Origin: Stappia sp.
GTDB lineage: Bacteria > Pseudomonadota > Alphaproteobacteria > Rhizobiales > Stappiaceae
Reading direction: 5' to 3'
Length of the DNA stretch: 64,000 bases
Assembly (NCBI RefSeq): GCF_040110915.1
Contig: NZ_CP157793.1
Coordinates: forward strand, 3,595,001 to 3,659,000
How positions within the stretch are numbered: the stretch's first letter is position 1; each line of letters begins with the position of its first letter. Below are positions 55,660 through 64,000 of the stretch, in pieces. The position numbers and the translations under genes are program-made. The notes under the pieces are model-generated. The model was given only the letters and a program-made list of their open reading frames with translations. It was not told where the DNA came from and did no database searches.

Positions 55660-56094
55660 TCAGGGCGCGCGCGCCTCGATGGCTTCCATGTCGTCGTCGG
55701 AAAGGCCGAAATGATGGCCGATCTCATGCACCAGCACATGCGCGACGACCTCGCCGAGCGTGTCGTCGTGATCGGCCCAATAGTCGAGGATGGCGCGGCG
55801 ATAGAGCCAGATGCGGTTGGGCATCTGGCCGGTGAAGGGCGTGGAGGCGTCCTGCGCCATCCCCACGCCCTCGAACAGGCCCATCAGCAGGAACGGGTCC
55901 TCCATGCCGAGACTGTCGAGCACCTCGTCCTCGGCGAAATCGGCGACCCGGATCTCGATGGCCCCGCACAGGGCGCGAAATTCCTCGGGCAGCGCCTCGA
56001 AGGCCTCCGCCGCCAGGTCCTGAAACACCGCGAGATCGGGAGACTGGGCGTCGCGCCAGCGCTGCGACGGCCCGCGTCTGATCACGGACCCCAT
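55660..56094 (-). CDS. Metallopeptidase family protein (minimal zincin)
   Basis: This is a 144-residue small cytoplasmic zincin. The zinc motif HEIGHHFGL (HExxH plus a downstream Asp) is near residues 123-131, and MPNRIWLYRRAILDYW comes before it. Family members of this size are known from structure but not in function. ATG 56094 follows GGGGAGG. It lies downstream of dsbB and a small membrane-protein gene on one strand. Confidence 0.9.
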   Translation of the reverse strand: MGSVIRRGPSQRWRDAQSPDLAVFQDLAAEAFEALPEEFRALCGAIEIRVADFAEDEVLDSLGMEDPFLLMGLFEGVGMAQDASTPFTGQMPNRIWLYRRAILDYWADHDDTLGEVVAHVLVHEIGHHFGLSDDDMEAIEARAP

Positions 56095-56152
56095 GCCCGC
56101 CTCCCCCGTCCGGTGCCTGGAAAATGAAGAGACGTCACGACGGCCGATCCGC

Positions 56153-56395
56153 TCACAGATAGGTCCACACGAGATAGATCACGAGGCCGATGGCGAAAAG
56201 GATGCCGGCCGTGCGGCCGATCTTCGTGCCCAGCACCTCGATCGGATCGTCTTGAGGCGGCGCGCCGCCTTCGGCCTTGCCGCGCGTGCCCGCACGCACC
56301 GAGCCTTCGAACAGGCTCTCGCTGTCGCGGCGCACGCGGGCGAGGCTTTCCTCCGCCTCGCGCTTGCGCGCCTCGTCCCGGTCGATCCGCGTCAT
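56153..56395 (-). CDS. Small membrane-anchored hypothetical protein
   Basis: This is an 80-residue protein. A charged, probably helical N-terminus (about 1-30, RDEARKREAEESLARVRRD) and a Gly/Pro linker precede one C-terminal membrane helix (about 60-79, AGILFAIGLVIYLVWTYL). Tail-anchored topology is likely. No family recognised. The clear SD AGGAGG and its place between dsbB and the zincin gene, all on one strand, support it being real. Confidence 0.75.
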   Translation of the reverse strand: MTRIDRDEARKREAEESLARVRRDSESLFEGSVRAGTRGKAEGGAPPQDDPIEVLGTKIGRTAGILFAIGLVIYLVWTYL

Positions 56396-56435
56396 CCCGA
56401 CGCCTCCCTCCTGGCGGGCACGTTGCGCCCGCTGT

Positions 56436-56984
56436 TCATCCGGAGATAGGGGCCCGCGCGCGCGAGGTCCAGAGCGCGACCAGCGCCAGCGCGGCCAGAC
56501 CGGCCGACGCCACCGCGTTCCAGCCGGCGAAGGACAGGCCGAGCATCCGCCAGCTCGCCTCGGTGCAGCTGACCACCCGCGTGGTCTTCAGCGCCTCCAG
56601 CATCCCGAGCGCCGATTGCGGCCCCGCCGCCCCGCCGCCGCAGTCCGCCGGCCCGTCCCAGAAGCCCCATTCGGCCCCCGACTGATAGATGCCGAGCCCC
56701 GCGCCATAGGCGAAGATGCCGGCGACCAGCAGCAGCACGAGCGTGCGCAAGCCCGGGGCGCGCCCCGTCCACACCAGCGCGAGCGCGACAGCCGCGAGCG
56801 GCAGGCCGGCGTAATAGGGCACGCGCTGTTCCAGACACAGCTTGCAGGGCACGAAGCCGCCGATCAGTTCGAACCCCCAGGCAGTGGCGATGGTCGCAAG
56901 ACCGCCGGCGAGCAGCAGGATCAGCGCCGCGCCGGGCACGGACCGCAAGCCGGCGGGCGCGGATACGGCGGGAGACTTCTCCAT
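56436..56984 (-). CDS. dsbB: Disulfide bond formation protein B
   Basis: This 182-residue inner-membrane protein with four or five helices reoxidises DsbA and passes electrons to quinone. Both cysteine pairs are present: C47-K-L-C50 in the first periplasmic loop and C115/C140 in the second. LEQRVPYYAGLPLA after the first pair is a family motif. ATG 56984 has GGGGAG upstream, beginning right after the yqaA stop (16-bp gap), so the two are probably coupled. Confidence 0.95.
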   Translation of the reverse strand: MEKSPAVSAPAGLRSVPGAALILLLAGGLATIATAWGFELIGGFVPCKLCLEQRVPYYAGLPLAAVALALVWTGRAPGLRTLVLLLVAGIFAYGAGLGIYQSGAEWGFWDGPADCGGGAAGPQSALGMLEALKTTRVVSCTEASWRMLGLSFAGWNAVASAGLAALALVALWTSRARAPISG

Positions 56985-57000
56985 GGCCGGTGCGCTCCCC

Positions 57001-57579
57001 TCAGAGGTATTTGATCAGGACGAAGCCGCCCACGAGCAGCACGATGAACACCGTGAACATCAGCCCGAGCCGCTGCTCGATGAAGGTGCGGATCGGCGGG
57101 CCGAACAGATAGAGCAGCCCCGCGACGATATAGAACCGCAGGCCCCGCGCCAGCAGGCTGGCGACCATGAAGACCGGCAGGCTCAGACCCGTCGCGCCGC
57201 TGGCGATGGTGATCACCTTGTAGGGAAACGGCGTGACGCCGGCGATGAACACGATCCAGGCGCCATAGTCGTTGAAATTGGTGCTGAACGTGTCGAACTT
57301 GTCGAGATAGCCGTAAAATTCCAGGATCGGCTGCGCGACCTGAACGAACAGCAGCGCCCCGATGGCATAGCCCAGCGCCCCGCCAAGGACCGATGTGATC
57401 GTGCACAGCGTCGCATAGGCGAAGGCCTTGGCACGACGCGCGATCACCATCGGGATCAGCAGAATATCCGGGGGGATGGGAAAGAACGAACTTTCCGCAA
57501 AGGAAACGGCACCGAGAGCCACCGGAGCCCGGGGGCCGGCGGCGAGCGACATCGTCCAGTCGTAGAGCCTGCGCAACAT
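57001..57579 (-). CDS. YqaA/DedA (VTT domain) family membrane protein
   Basis: This is a 192-residue inner-membrane protein of the SNARE-associated/VTT superfamily, whose members move lipids across bilayers. AVSFAESSFFPIPPDILLIPM near the start and FIAGVTPFPYKVITIASGATG in the middle are the two re-entrant-loop motifs, with E and PP residues as in YqaA. Five or six helices are predicted. ATG 57579 is used; GTG 57615 would add 12 polar residues. It heads a probable yqaA-dsbB operon and is followed upstream by the tRNA-Leu gene. Confidence 0.92.
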   Translation of the reverse strand: MLRRLYDWTMSLAAGPRAPVALGAVSFAESSFFPIPPDILLIPMVIARRAKAFAYATLCTITSVLGGALGYAIGALLFVQVAQPILEFYGYLDKFDTFSTNFNDYGAWIVFIAGVTPFPYKVITIASGATGLSLPVFMVASLLARGLRFYIVAGLLYLFGPPIRTFIEQRLGLMFTVFIVLLVGGFVLIKYL

Positions 57580-57751
57580 GGGCTTTGCTTTACCCCCTCC
57601 GCCCTGCGTTGTCACTCAAATCCGACGCGACGTCGCACCGCCGGCGACGGGGCGGGCGCGGCCCGCTTCGCGGCCGATCTTTCAATTGACGCTCGGCCCC
57701 CGTTGGCTATGATCGCGGCCGCTTCGACCGGGCAAGATCCCGCGCCGGACA

Positions 57752-57838
57752 GCCCCCGTGGCGGAATTGGTAGACGCGACGGATTCAAAATCCGTTTCCC
57801 TAACCGGAGTGTCCGTTCGAGTCGGACCGGGGGCACCA
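57752..57838 (+). tRNA. tRNA-Leu (anticodon CAA)
   Basis: This 87-nt gene includes an encoded CCA. The acceptor stem GCCCCCG (57752-57758) pairs with CGGGGGC (57828-57834), followed by A and CCA. The D-arm has GGAATTGGTAGAC, the anticodon arm ACGGA-TTCAAAA-TCCGT gives CAA (reads UUG), a long variable arm marks a class II tRNA, and the T-loop is GTTCGAGTC. Confidence 0.97.
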
Positions 57839-58068
57839 CCCTTCTTCTCGCCAGCCTTTTTCTCACCAGCCAGCGTCACGCGAGCCAGACAAAACCGCCC
57901 GGCAGAGCTGCGACCGCGTTGCACGCACGCGATGCGGACCATCCAACGCCGTGCCTCGTCCCCGGGTCGTCCTCAGGCTGTCCCCAGATGTTCCCCGGCG
58001 CATCCACAGATCGGTTCCCCGGATTGACCCCAGCTTGTGGATATGTTGTCCACCCTGTTGTCCCTTCC

Positions 58069-58156
58069 CTTGTCCCAGGTTTTCCCCTCGCTCTCGCCTG
58101 GCTTTTCCCCCGCTTGTCACAGGTTTTTCACCCGCTCGTCCCGGACATATCCCGCT
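58069..58156. repeat. Degenerate 22-bp repeats downstream of tRNA-Leu
   Basis: Four 22-base units (58069-58090, 58091-58112, 58113-58134, 58135-58156) align around CTTGTCCCAGGTTTTCCCCTCG. Units 1 and 3 are closest; 2 and 4 are decayed. Upstream (57950-58068) is a C/T-rich stretch with a DnaA-box-like TGTGGATAT at 58036-58044 and several GTCCAC or ATCCACAG sequences. No gene is supported between 57839 and 58246. Confidence 0.6.
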
Positions 58157-58246
58157 CTTGCCGCATGGCCTCTCAGGCCCGGCGCGCGATTGCCGCGGGT
58201 GGCCTCGCCCGCCTATGATCGCGGCGCGAACCGGCAGGAGACCCGC

Positions 58247-58969
58247 ATGCCCCCTTCCCCCTCCACCGACCTGCGCCAGGCGGTGATCGACACCTGTTTG
58301 ACGATGAACGCCACCGGGCTCAATCAGGGCACGTCCGGCAACGTCAGCCTGCGCACCGACGACGGCTTTCTGATCACCCCCTCGGGCGTGCCTTACGCGC
58401 AGATGACCCCGGAGCAGATCGTGCCGATGGGCCTCGACGGCACCTATGAAGGCGACTGGCTGCCCTCCTCGGAATGGCGGATGCATCTCGACATCTACGC
58501 CGCGCGGCCCGAGGCCGGCGCGGTGGTGCACACCCATTCCACCCATGCGACCGCGCTGTCCTGCCTGCGCGAGGAGATCCCGCCGTTTCACTACATGATT
58601 GCAGTGGCCGGCGGCACGACGCTCAGATGCGCCGACTATGCCACCTTCGGCACGGCGGAACTGTCGGCAGCGATGCTGCGGGCGCTCGAGGGGCGCTCCG
58701 CCTGCCTGCTGGCCAATCACGGCACCATCGCCTTCGGCCCCACGCTCGACAAGGCGCTGTGGCTCGCCGGCGAGGTCGAGGCACTGTGCAAGCAATATGT
58801 CGTCGCCCGACAGATCGGCACGCCGACGATCCTGTCGCAAGCCGAGATGGACGCGGTGCTCGCCCGCTTCGCGACCTACGGCAAGCAGGCGAAGGATCTC
58901 TCCGAGGGCGACGTGGCGGCGGTCGACGCGCCGCGCCGCCGCGCGGGCCCGCCGAAGACCGAAGGCTGA
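58247..58969 (+). CDS. Class II aldolase/adducin family protein (fuculose-phosphate aldolase-like)
   Basis: This 240-residue zinc-dependent enzyme has the catalytic glutamate E76 (PSSEWRMH) and zinc ligands H95, H97 (VVHTHSTHA) and H158 (ANHGT). GLNQGTSGNVSLR and FLITPSGVPYAQM are the phosphate-binding loops. The pattern matches L-fuculose-1-phosphate aldolase and 5-methylthioribulose-like dehydratases, so specificity is open. ATG 58247 follows AGGAG. It is convergent with the peroxidase gene. Confidence 0.9.
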   Translation: MPPSPSTDLRQAVIDTCLTMNATGLNQGTSGNVSLRTDDGFLITPSGVPYAQMTPEQIVPMGLDGTYEGDWLPSSEWRMHLDIYAARPEAGAVVHTHSTHATALSCLREEIPPFHYMIAVAGGTTLRCADYATFGTAELSAAMLRALEGRSACLLANHGTIAFGPTLDKALWLAGEVEALCKQYVVARQIGTPTILSQAEMDAVLARFATYGKQAKDLSEGDVAAVDAPRRRAGPPKTEG

Positions 58970-58980
58970 GGCCAACGCAG

Positions 58981-59010
58981 GACGCCCCGGCCGCAGGCGA
59001 CCGGGGCGTC
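58981..59010. terminator. Bidirectional hairpin between the aldolase and peroxidase genes
   Basis: The perfect 10-bp stem GACGCCCCGG (58981-58990) / CCGGGGCGTC (59001-59010) lies between two convergent stop codons. No U-tract follows on either strand. Confidence 0.6.
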
Positions 59011-59059
59011 GTGTCTTCGTGAGATCGGCGCCTTGCGCGCCGCGCCGTCTCGAGCCGGG

Positions 59060-60118
59060 TCAGTTGGCCGGCATGATCTCGTCTGTCGGGCGCGGCGTGG
59101 TGGCGGTTTCCGGCGGCAGCACCGGATAGACCACTTCCGGCATCTCGCCCGTCAGGCTGTGCAGGAAGGCGACCAGCTGATCGGCCTCTTCGTCGCTCAG
59201 TTCCTCGCCGAGCTGCGATTCGGCCATGATCTGCACCGCGACCTTCAGATCCCACACCTTGCCGGAGTGGAAGTAGGGCGCCGTGACGGACACGTTGCGC
59301 AGCGGCGAGGCGCGGAAGACATACTCGTCGTCAACCGTTTCGGTCACCGCGAAGCGGCCCTTGTCGCCCTCGGGCAGCACCTCGGCGCCCGGCTTCTCGA
59401 TCAGGCCGAAGGGATAATAGCCGTGGCCGCCGACGTTGACGCCGCTGTGGCAGGCCGCGCAGCCCTTGTCGACGAAGAGCGCCAGCCCGGCCTTGGCATC
59501 GGCGTCGAGCGCGTCGTCGTTGCCGTTCAGATAGGCATCGAAGGGCGCCGGGGTGATCAGCGTCGCCTCATAGGCCTCGATCGCCTTGGCCATGTTGTCG
59601 AAGGTGACCGGATCGGCCTCGTCCGGGAACGCCGCCTCGAACCATGCCACATACTGCGGCATGGAGGTCAGCGTCGCGACCACATTGTCCGGCGTGTTCG
59701 CCATTTCGACGCCGGCCTGGATCGGCCCCTTGGCCTGGGCCTTGAGATCGTCCGCGCGTCCGTCCCAGAACTGCGCCTCGTTGAGAACCGCGTTCAGCAC
59801 GGTCGGGGAGTTGCGCGGCCCCTTCTGCCAGCCGTGCCCGATCGACGTCTCCAGATTGTCGTCGCCGCCGGTCGCCAGATTGTGGCAGGAGTTGCAAGAG
59901 AAGACGCCCGAGGCGGACAGGCGCGGATCGAAGAACAGCGCCTTGCCGAGCTCGATCTTTTCCTCGGTGATCGGGTTGTCCTTCACGGCGGGGATCGTGG
60001 ACGGCAGCGGCTTGAAGAGCGCTTCCGCCGTTTCGCGGAGATCGTCGGCGAGGACCGCCGGCGCGAGACCGATCAGGGCGGTGGAACAGGTCAATACGGC
60101 AGTCAGCAGACGGGTCAT
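59060..60118 (-). CDS. Cytochrome c peroxidase, di-heme
   Basis: This is a 352-residue periplasmic di-heme peroxidase that reduces hydrogen peroxide with electrons from cytochrome c. The signal peptide is about 1-24 (VLA|DD). Heme c sites are C75NSCH79 and C220AACH224. FFDPRLSASG before the first and LRNVSVTAPYFHSG late are typical MauG/BCCP features. ATG 60118 follows AAGGT. The promoter has an FNR box centred at -41.5 from a predicted start, so the gene should be induced at low oxygen, as are ccp genes in other proteobacteria. Confidence 0.95.
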   Translation of the reverse strand: MTRLLTAVLTCSTALIGLAPAVLADDLRETAEALFKPLPSTIPAVKDNPITEEKIELGKALFFDPRLSASGVFSCNSCHNLATGGDDNLETSIGHGWQKGPRNSPTVLNAVLNEAQFWDGRADDLKAQAKGPIQAGVEMANTPDNVVATLTSMPQYVAWFEAAFPDEADPVTFDNMAKAIEAYEATLITPAPFDAYLNGNDDALDADAKAGLALFVDKGCAACHSGVNVGGHGYYPFGLIEKPGAEVLPEGDKGRFAVTETVDDEYVFRASPLRNVSVTAPYFHSGKVWDLKVAVQIMAESQLGEELSDEEADQLVAFLHSLTGEMPEVVYPVLPPETATTPRPTDEIMPAN

Positions 60119-60176
60119 GTCACACCTTGCTCGAAGCTGGGTTGGCAAGTTCGGCGGCGTTGCGGCCACCGGTGCA

Positions 60177-60218
60177 ATTTTACCGGGAAGCGGCGCGCCT
60201 CCGGTTGACCTGGATCAA
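60177..60218 (-). promoter_or_regulatory. FNR-type class II promoter of the peroxidase gene
   Basis: TTGAC-CTGG-ATCAA (60205-60218) matches 9 of 10 bases of the FNR consensus TTGAT-N4-ATCAA. On the minus strand TAAAAT (60177-60182) is a good -10, 32 bp centre to centre from the box. This puts the start near 60170 and the box at -41.5, the standard position for FNR-activated promoters. The leader would be about 52 nt. Confidence 0.8.
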
Positions 60219-60414
60219 ATCCGAAGCCGGCTGCGACACTTGGCAGCATGTCTTTTCGAGACCTTGAAAGCGGGCCGGGACAACGACCGCCTGCCGCAGC
60301 GTCACATCCAGCATCCGGTCAAGCCGACCAAGGCGCTAAAGCCAAGCCGGCGAACCAAAGCGCGCTCAGTGCGCTTTTGTGGACAGTTTCGCCAAAAGGC
60401 GCTAGAGCGGTTGC

Positions 60415-62016
60415 ATGACCGAGACCCAACGTGAAATCGAGCTGAAGCTCGAACTGGGCGAAGACGCCCTGAAGCGCCTGAAAAGCGCGTCGGCGCCCGA
60501 TGGCTTCGCCGTCGAGCGCGCCGTGACGCGCACCCTGCGCTCCATCTATTTCGACACGCCCGATCTCGCGCTCAAGGGTGCGAAATGGAGCCTGCGGGTG
60601 CGCAAGGTCGGACGCGACTGGGTGCAGACCGTCAAGGCGGGGACCGGGATCAGCGGCGGGTTGTCGACCCCGCGCGAGGTCGAGGTGACCATTGCGGCCC
60701 CTGTTCCGGACCTGACGCAGATCCAGGACGCGGAGCTGCGCGACGGGGTGTGGGCGCTCATCGACGGCAAGCCGCTGGATGCGGTCTTCGAAACCGAGAT
60801 GCGCCGCACCACGCGGCTGTTCACCACGGAGGCGGGAACCGCCATCGAGCTGGCGCTCGACGCGGGCGAGATCCGCACCGAGGCCGAAACCGTCCCGCTG
60901 TTCGAGGCCGAGTTCGAGCTCAAGACCGGCCCGGTCGACGATCTCTTCCGGCTTGCAAAGACCCTGAAGGGCACGGAAACCGCCCGCTTTTCCGCAACCA
61001 GCAAGGCCGGACGGGGCTATGCGCTGCTGTCGGGCGGCGCGGCGCCGGTGCGTCCGCAAAATGCCCGGCCGGCCCAGATCTCGGCGAAGACGGACACGGC
61101 GGAAACCGCCTTTCGCGCGGTTCTGCGCTCCTGCCTGACGCAGATCGCCGCCAACCGCGACGCCATCCTCGACACGGACGATCCCGAGGGCCCGCATCAG
61201 ATGCGGGTCGGCCTGCGCCGCCTGCGCAGCGCGCTGCGGGTTCACCGCAAATACATCGACCCGGAGCGCCATGCCGCGCTCGACGCCAATGCCCGGGCGC
61301 TCGCCGCCCGCGTCGGCGCGCTGCGCGATCTCGACGTGCTCACCGACGAGATCGTCGCGCCGGTCGAGGCGATCGCCGGCGGTTCGGTCGCCGTCGACCG
61401 GCTGCATGACACCATTGCCGCCGAGCGGGCCGCCGAACGGCTGCGCCTGCGCGAGGCCGTCCAGTCGGCCAGCGTCAACGAGGTGCTGTTCGATCTCGGC
61501 GCCATGGCCGAGGGCAACGGCTGGCAGCGGCAGGCCGGGGACGACGACACGCCCGCGCCCGCACTGACCATGCCGGTGACGGACTTCGCCCGCGCCGCGC
61601 TGGAAAAACGCTGGAAGGCGGCGGCGAAGCTCGGCGTGCGGATCGACGATCTGACGCTCGAGGAGCGTCACGATCTGCGCAAGACGCTCAAGAAGCTGCG
61701 CTATGTGCTGGAATTCTACCAGCCGCTGTTCAAGCCGAAGACGGTGAAACCCTTCCTCAAGACGCTGAAGCGCCTGCAGGATGTGTTCGGCTATCTCAAC
61801 GACGTGGTGATGGCCCAGAAGCTGGCGGAGCTCGCCGCCGCGCGGGGCGACGATCCGACAGGCGACCCCGACGGCGACCCGGGCAGCGACGCGCGCGCCC
61901 TGATGCTGGCCGCCGGCTTCGTCATGGGCTGGCACGAACGCCGCGCGGAAGAGGCCTGGAGCCACGCCCGCGCGCAATGGGACGACACGCGCCACGCGGA
62001 GAAATTCTGGCGCTAA
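60415..62016 (+). CDS. CYTH and CHAD domain-containing protein (inorganic triphosphatase-like)
   Basis: This is a 533-residue two-domain protein. The N-terminal CYTH domain (about 1-205) has the hallmark EIELKLEL with the acidic and basic residues of a triphosphate tunnel metalloenzyme. The C-terminal CHAD domain (about 225-525) is a helical bundle with regularly spaced His and Arg/Lys (HQMRVGLRRLRSALR, HDLRKTLKKLRYVLEFY) that bind polyphosphate. E. coli YgiF, with the same architecture, hydrolyses inorganic triphosphate. An Asp/Gly/Pro stretch near 480-490 is an insertion. It is convergent with the AsmA gene. Confidence 0.93.
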   Translation: MTETQREIELKLELGEDALKRLKSASAPDGFAVERAVTRTLRSIYFDTPDLALKGAKWSLRVRKVGRDWVQTVKAGTGISGGLSTPREVEVTIAAPVPDLTQIQDAELRDGVWALIDGKPLDAVFETEMRRTTRLFTTEAGTAIELALDAGEIRTEAETVPLFEAEFELKTGPVDDLFRLAKTLKGTETARFSATSKAGRGYALLSGGAAPVRPQNARPAQISAKTDTAETAFRAVLRSCLTQIAANRDAILDTDDPEGPHQMRVGLRRLRSALRVHRKYIDPERHAALDANARALAARVGALRDLDVLTDEIVAPVEAIAGGSVAVDRLHDTIAAERAAERLRLREAVQSASVNEVLFDLGAMAEGNGWQRQAGDDDTPAPALTMPVTDFARAALEKRWKAAAKLGVRIDDLTLEERHDLRKTLKKLRYVLEFYQPLFKPKTVKPFLKTLKRLQDVFGYLNDVVMAQKLAELAAARGDDPTGDPDGDPGSDARALMLAAGFVMGWHERRAEEAWSHARAQWDDTRHAEKFWR

Positions 62017-62174
62017 GCCGCGCCGCGCCCCGTTCCTGCGGCTTGGAGGCCCGGAAAGCCGGTGCCCCCGTTCGACCCCGTTTCGGTATCGCCGATGCTA
62101 TGCCACGGCTCGGCGCCGTCAGGTCTTTGCGGCACACCCTCCGGGTCGCGACCCCGGGCCCTGCGGCCCGCAAG

Positions 62175-64000
62175 CTACTGACCGCTGTCCGGTGCCTCAG
62201 GTCGCCGGCCGATGCCGAAGGAGCCGAGGAAGCCGGACGGCAGTCCGAAGCCCTGCTCCACCGCGTCGAGCACCTGCTTGTCGTCGACCTCGCCGTCGAT
62301 CACCTTCTGCACGTCGATACCGGTCTGCCCGGTGACGCGCTCCACGGCCTCGTTTGCGACCGTTCCAAGATCCGGCGCGCCGCCGTACCCCTTCAGGGCC
62401 TTGAACAGCCCGCCGCCCAGACCTTCCAGCTTCTTCAGCGCCGCCTGCGGATCCTGCAGGATGCCCTCGATATCCGGATAGATGCGCGGCCGGTCCCAGG
62501 GTCCGCGCACGATCACCGGCACGCCGAGGCCCGCGAGCTCGCCGTCGGCGGCACTTGCATTGCCGTCCAGATCCGCCACCACGCGCGGCTCGAAGCGCCA
62601 GTCGAGCGTGCGCGCCGGCATGTCGACGCGCCCCGCGCCGGTCATGCGCACCAGCGGCCCGGCCAGTTGCAGATCGGAGGAGGAAGCGATCCCCTTGTCG
62701 ATCCGGAAACTCGCCGCCAGCTTGGAGAAATCCGTCTTCTGCGCGGGATTGCTGGCCCAGCCGAGCAGCGTGTCGACGGTGAGACCGCGCACCATGCGCG
62801 GGATGTTGAGGCCGAGAATGGCGCCGTCGGCGAAGTCGAACCCGGCGGTGCCGGTCAGGCCGGAGACGAGATCCGCCTGACTGGCGCCGCGTGTCGTCAC
62901 GTCGAGACGGGTCGCCACCCGCCCCTCGATCCAGTCGAAGTCGGCCGCCGCCGTGAGGAACGGCTTGGCCGCGAGACCCTCGAGGGTGAAGGCGGCGGCG
63001 ATATCGGCCACCGACCCCGATCCGTCGAGAACCAGTTCGCCGCGCCCGCCGCCGCCATAGAGCGCCAGTTCGGCGAGCGTGGCGGAGAGCCGTCCGCCCT
63101 CCAGCGCGACGTCCAGCCGGCTGCGGCCGATCTCCAGCCGGTCCCAGACGATGGCCTCGGCGGTCAGCGACAGATCCGCGTCGACGGCGCGAAGACCCGA
63201 CAGGTCGATCGGCGCGGTCGACCAGCCCTGCGATGCGGGGGCCGCGCCCGCCGCTCCGCCGGCAGCGGCCGCGCCAGACCTCTGTCCGGAAGCGCCGTCG
63301 AGATAGGGATCGAGCCCCAGCCGATCGAGGGCGAGCGTCGCGGTCACGCGCGGCCGCACACCAAACCGCACCGCGCCGGAGCCGCGCCCGCGCATGTCGT
63401 CGAGCGTGATCGCCGCCTCGGTGAAGCGCACCGCGTCGTCCGTGACGTCGAGACCGCCGGAAAAGGCGAAGCGGCCGAGCCCGCCGCCCTCGGGCAAGGG
63501 CGAGCCGAGCCAGGCGGCCAGCGCCCGCAGGTTGGCGGTTTCCAGCAGCACGTCGCCGGCCAGCGCGCCGGCGGCCGTTGCCGTGCCCTCGTAGCCCGCG
63601 CGCACCCGGGCGCTGTCGACGCTGAGGCGCACCGGCGCCGGCAGACCGGCGAGCGCCAGCGCGGGCGTCGCGCCGCCGTCGACCGTGAAGCGTTCGTCGC
63701 GCCAGACAAATCCGCCGGACAGCGCCACGGGCCCGTCGAAGCCGTTGACATCGAGCGACAGGGCGATGTCGTCGAGCCGATCCGCCCCGGGAAGCTCGGC
63801 CAGCGCGCCGGCGAGCGGCAGACCTTCGACCGTGCCGCCGGCAAGCGTTATCCGGCCGGTCGCATCCAGCGTGCCGAGCAGCGCCGCCGCATCGCCGCCG
63901 CGCGCGGCCAGGCGCATCTCGCCGCCGAGCGTGCCGCTCGCCTGCTCGGTCCGGCCGGCCAGCCCGAGAAGGGATTCCAGCGCGAAATCGGCGAGCGTCA
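62175..64000 (-). CDS. AsmA family protein (C-terminal part; 5' end beyond the window)
   Basis: About 607 residues are visible. The reading frame stays open to the right edge at 64000, so the N-terminus is missing; ATG 63917 inside it is not the true start. The visible part is beta-rich with Gly/Asp/Leu repeats. The C-terminal AsmA-like domain includes NIPRMVRGLTVDTLLGW and KTDFSKLAASFRIDKGI, followed by MTGAGRVDMPARTLDWRFEP and PVIVRGPWDRPRIYPDI. AsmA-like proteins bridge inner and outer membranes and move phospholipids. An Ala/Gly-rich insert lies near residue 230. Confidence 0.92.
   Translation of the reverse strand, partial: TLADFALESLLGLAGRTEQASGTLGGEMRLAARGGDAAALLGTLDATGRITLAGGTVEGLPLAGALAELPGADRLDDIALSLDVNGFDGPVALSGGFVWRDERFTVDGGATPALALAGLPAPVRLSVDSARVRAGYEGTATAAGALAGDVLLETANLRALAAWLGSPLPEGGGLGRFAFSGGLDVTDDAVRFTEAAITLDDMRGRGSGAVRFGVRPRVTATLALDRLGLDPYLDGASGQRSGAAAAGGAAGAAPASQGWSTAPIDLSGLRAVDADLSLTAEAIVWDRLEIGRSRLDVALEGGRLSATLAELALYGGGGRGELVLDGSGSVADIAAAFTLEGLAAKPFLTAAADFDWIEGRVATRLDVTTRGASQADLVSGLTGTAGFDFADGAILGLNIPRMVRGLTVDTLLGWASNPAQKTDFSKLAASFRIDKGIASSSDLQLAGPLVRMTGAGRVDMPARTLDWRFEPRVVADLDGNASAADGELAGLGVPVIVRGPWDRPRIYPDIEGILQDPQAALKKLEGLGGGLFKALKGYGGAPDLGTVANEAVERVTGQTGIDVQKVIDGEVDDKQVLDAVEQGFGLPSGFLGSFGIGRRPEAPDSGQ

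Noticed and set aside
57752..57838. Integrative element at tRNA-Leu
   Set aside because: No integrase, no repeated tRNA 3' end that I could find nearby, and the flanking genes look like core genes.
57950..58160. Replication origin
   Set aside because: Only one good DnaA-box-like sequence, no AT-rich unwinding element, no dnaA, dnaN or hemE nearby; the cluster is more simply a degenerate repeat.

Overview
The window is high-GC DNA from an alphaproteobacterium, most likely of the order Hyphomicrobiales (Rhizobiales). The evidence is gene content and order: lysC-ptsP-prfA-prmC-DUF4167-clpB, comF-grxC-nit-DUF1178, DUF2794, an FNR-type promoter and ethylmalonyl-CoA pathway mcd. A Stappia-like family would fit but cannot be shown without a search. 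This is ordinary core chromosome. I see no insertion sequence, prophage, integrase, CRISPR array or plasmid maintenance gene. About 56 protein genes and one tRNA (tRNA-Leu, anticodon CAA) can be supported.

Layout. 1-1308 has no convincing gene. 1309-14125 holds an M23 envelope peptidase, then a minus-strand series: hsp20, clpB, a DUF4167 protein, prmC overlapping prfA, ptsP and lysC. 14290-22521 holds ubiG with a hydrolase, the conserved comF/grxC/nitrilase/DUF1178 set, a methyltransferase, an orphan Flp pilin, mutT, a GNAT protein and argJ. 22749-26911 is a divergent pair of a secreted parvulin PPIase and secA. 27245-31534 is a TRAP transporter in Q-M-P order, then a class III nucleotide cyclase. 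31586-38594 covers an L,D-transpeptidase, a KDG-type sugar kinase, a hydrolase, ppa, thpR, an aldo/keto reductase and a GDSL esterase divergent from an ABC ATPase. 38599-46090 covers the ABC permease, an exported unknown, a BI-1 family membrane protein, an autotransporter subtilisin and DUF2794. 46851-50069 includes a TetR/oxidoreductase divergent pair with two palindromic operators, and two unknown envelope genes. 50312-64000 covers mcd, a YihY protein, an EamA transporter, an FAD reductase, a small zincin, dsbB-yqaA, the tRNA, a class II aldolase, a cytochrome c peroxidase under a textbook FNR class II promoter, a CYTH-CHAD protein and the 3' part of an AsmA-family gene that runs off the right edge.

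Functional themes. Envelope quality control recurs (M23, L,D-transpeptidase, PPIase, SecA, DsbB, AsmA, ABC export, autotransporter). Stress response also recurs (ClpB, Hsp20, MutT, peroxidase, glutaredoxin, BI-1). Carbon and nitrogen control is represented by PtsP, the cyclase, the TRAP system, KDG kinase and Mcd. Many operon ends carry clear Rho-independent terminators.

The least expected feature is the number of short tandem repeats (12, 14, 15, 18, 22 and 25/26 bp units) in intergenic or 5' regions. One of them encodes paired-cysteine hexapeptide repeats just upstream of DUF2794. Another contains a strong G-quadruplex motif upstream of the autotransporter. Functional names rest on motif recognition by eye; no database search was possible.
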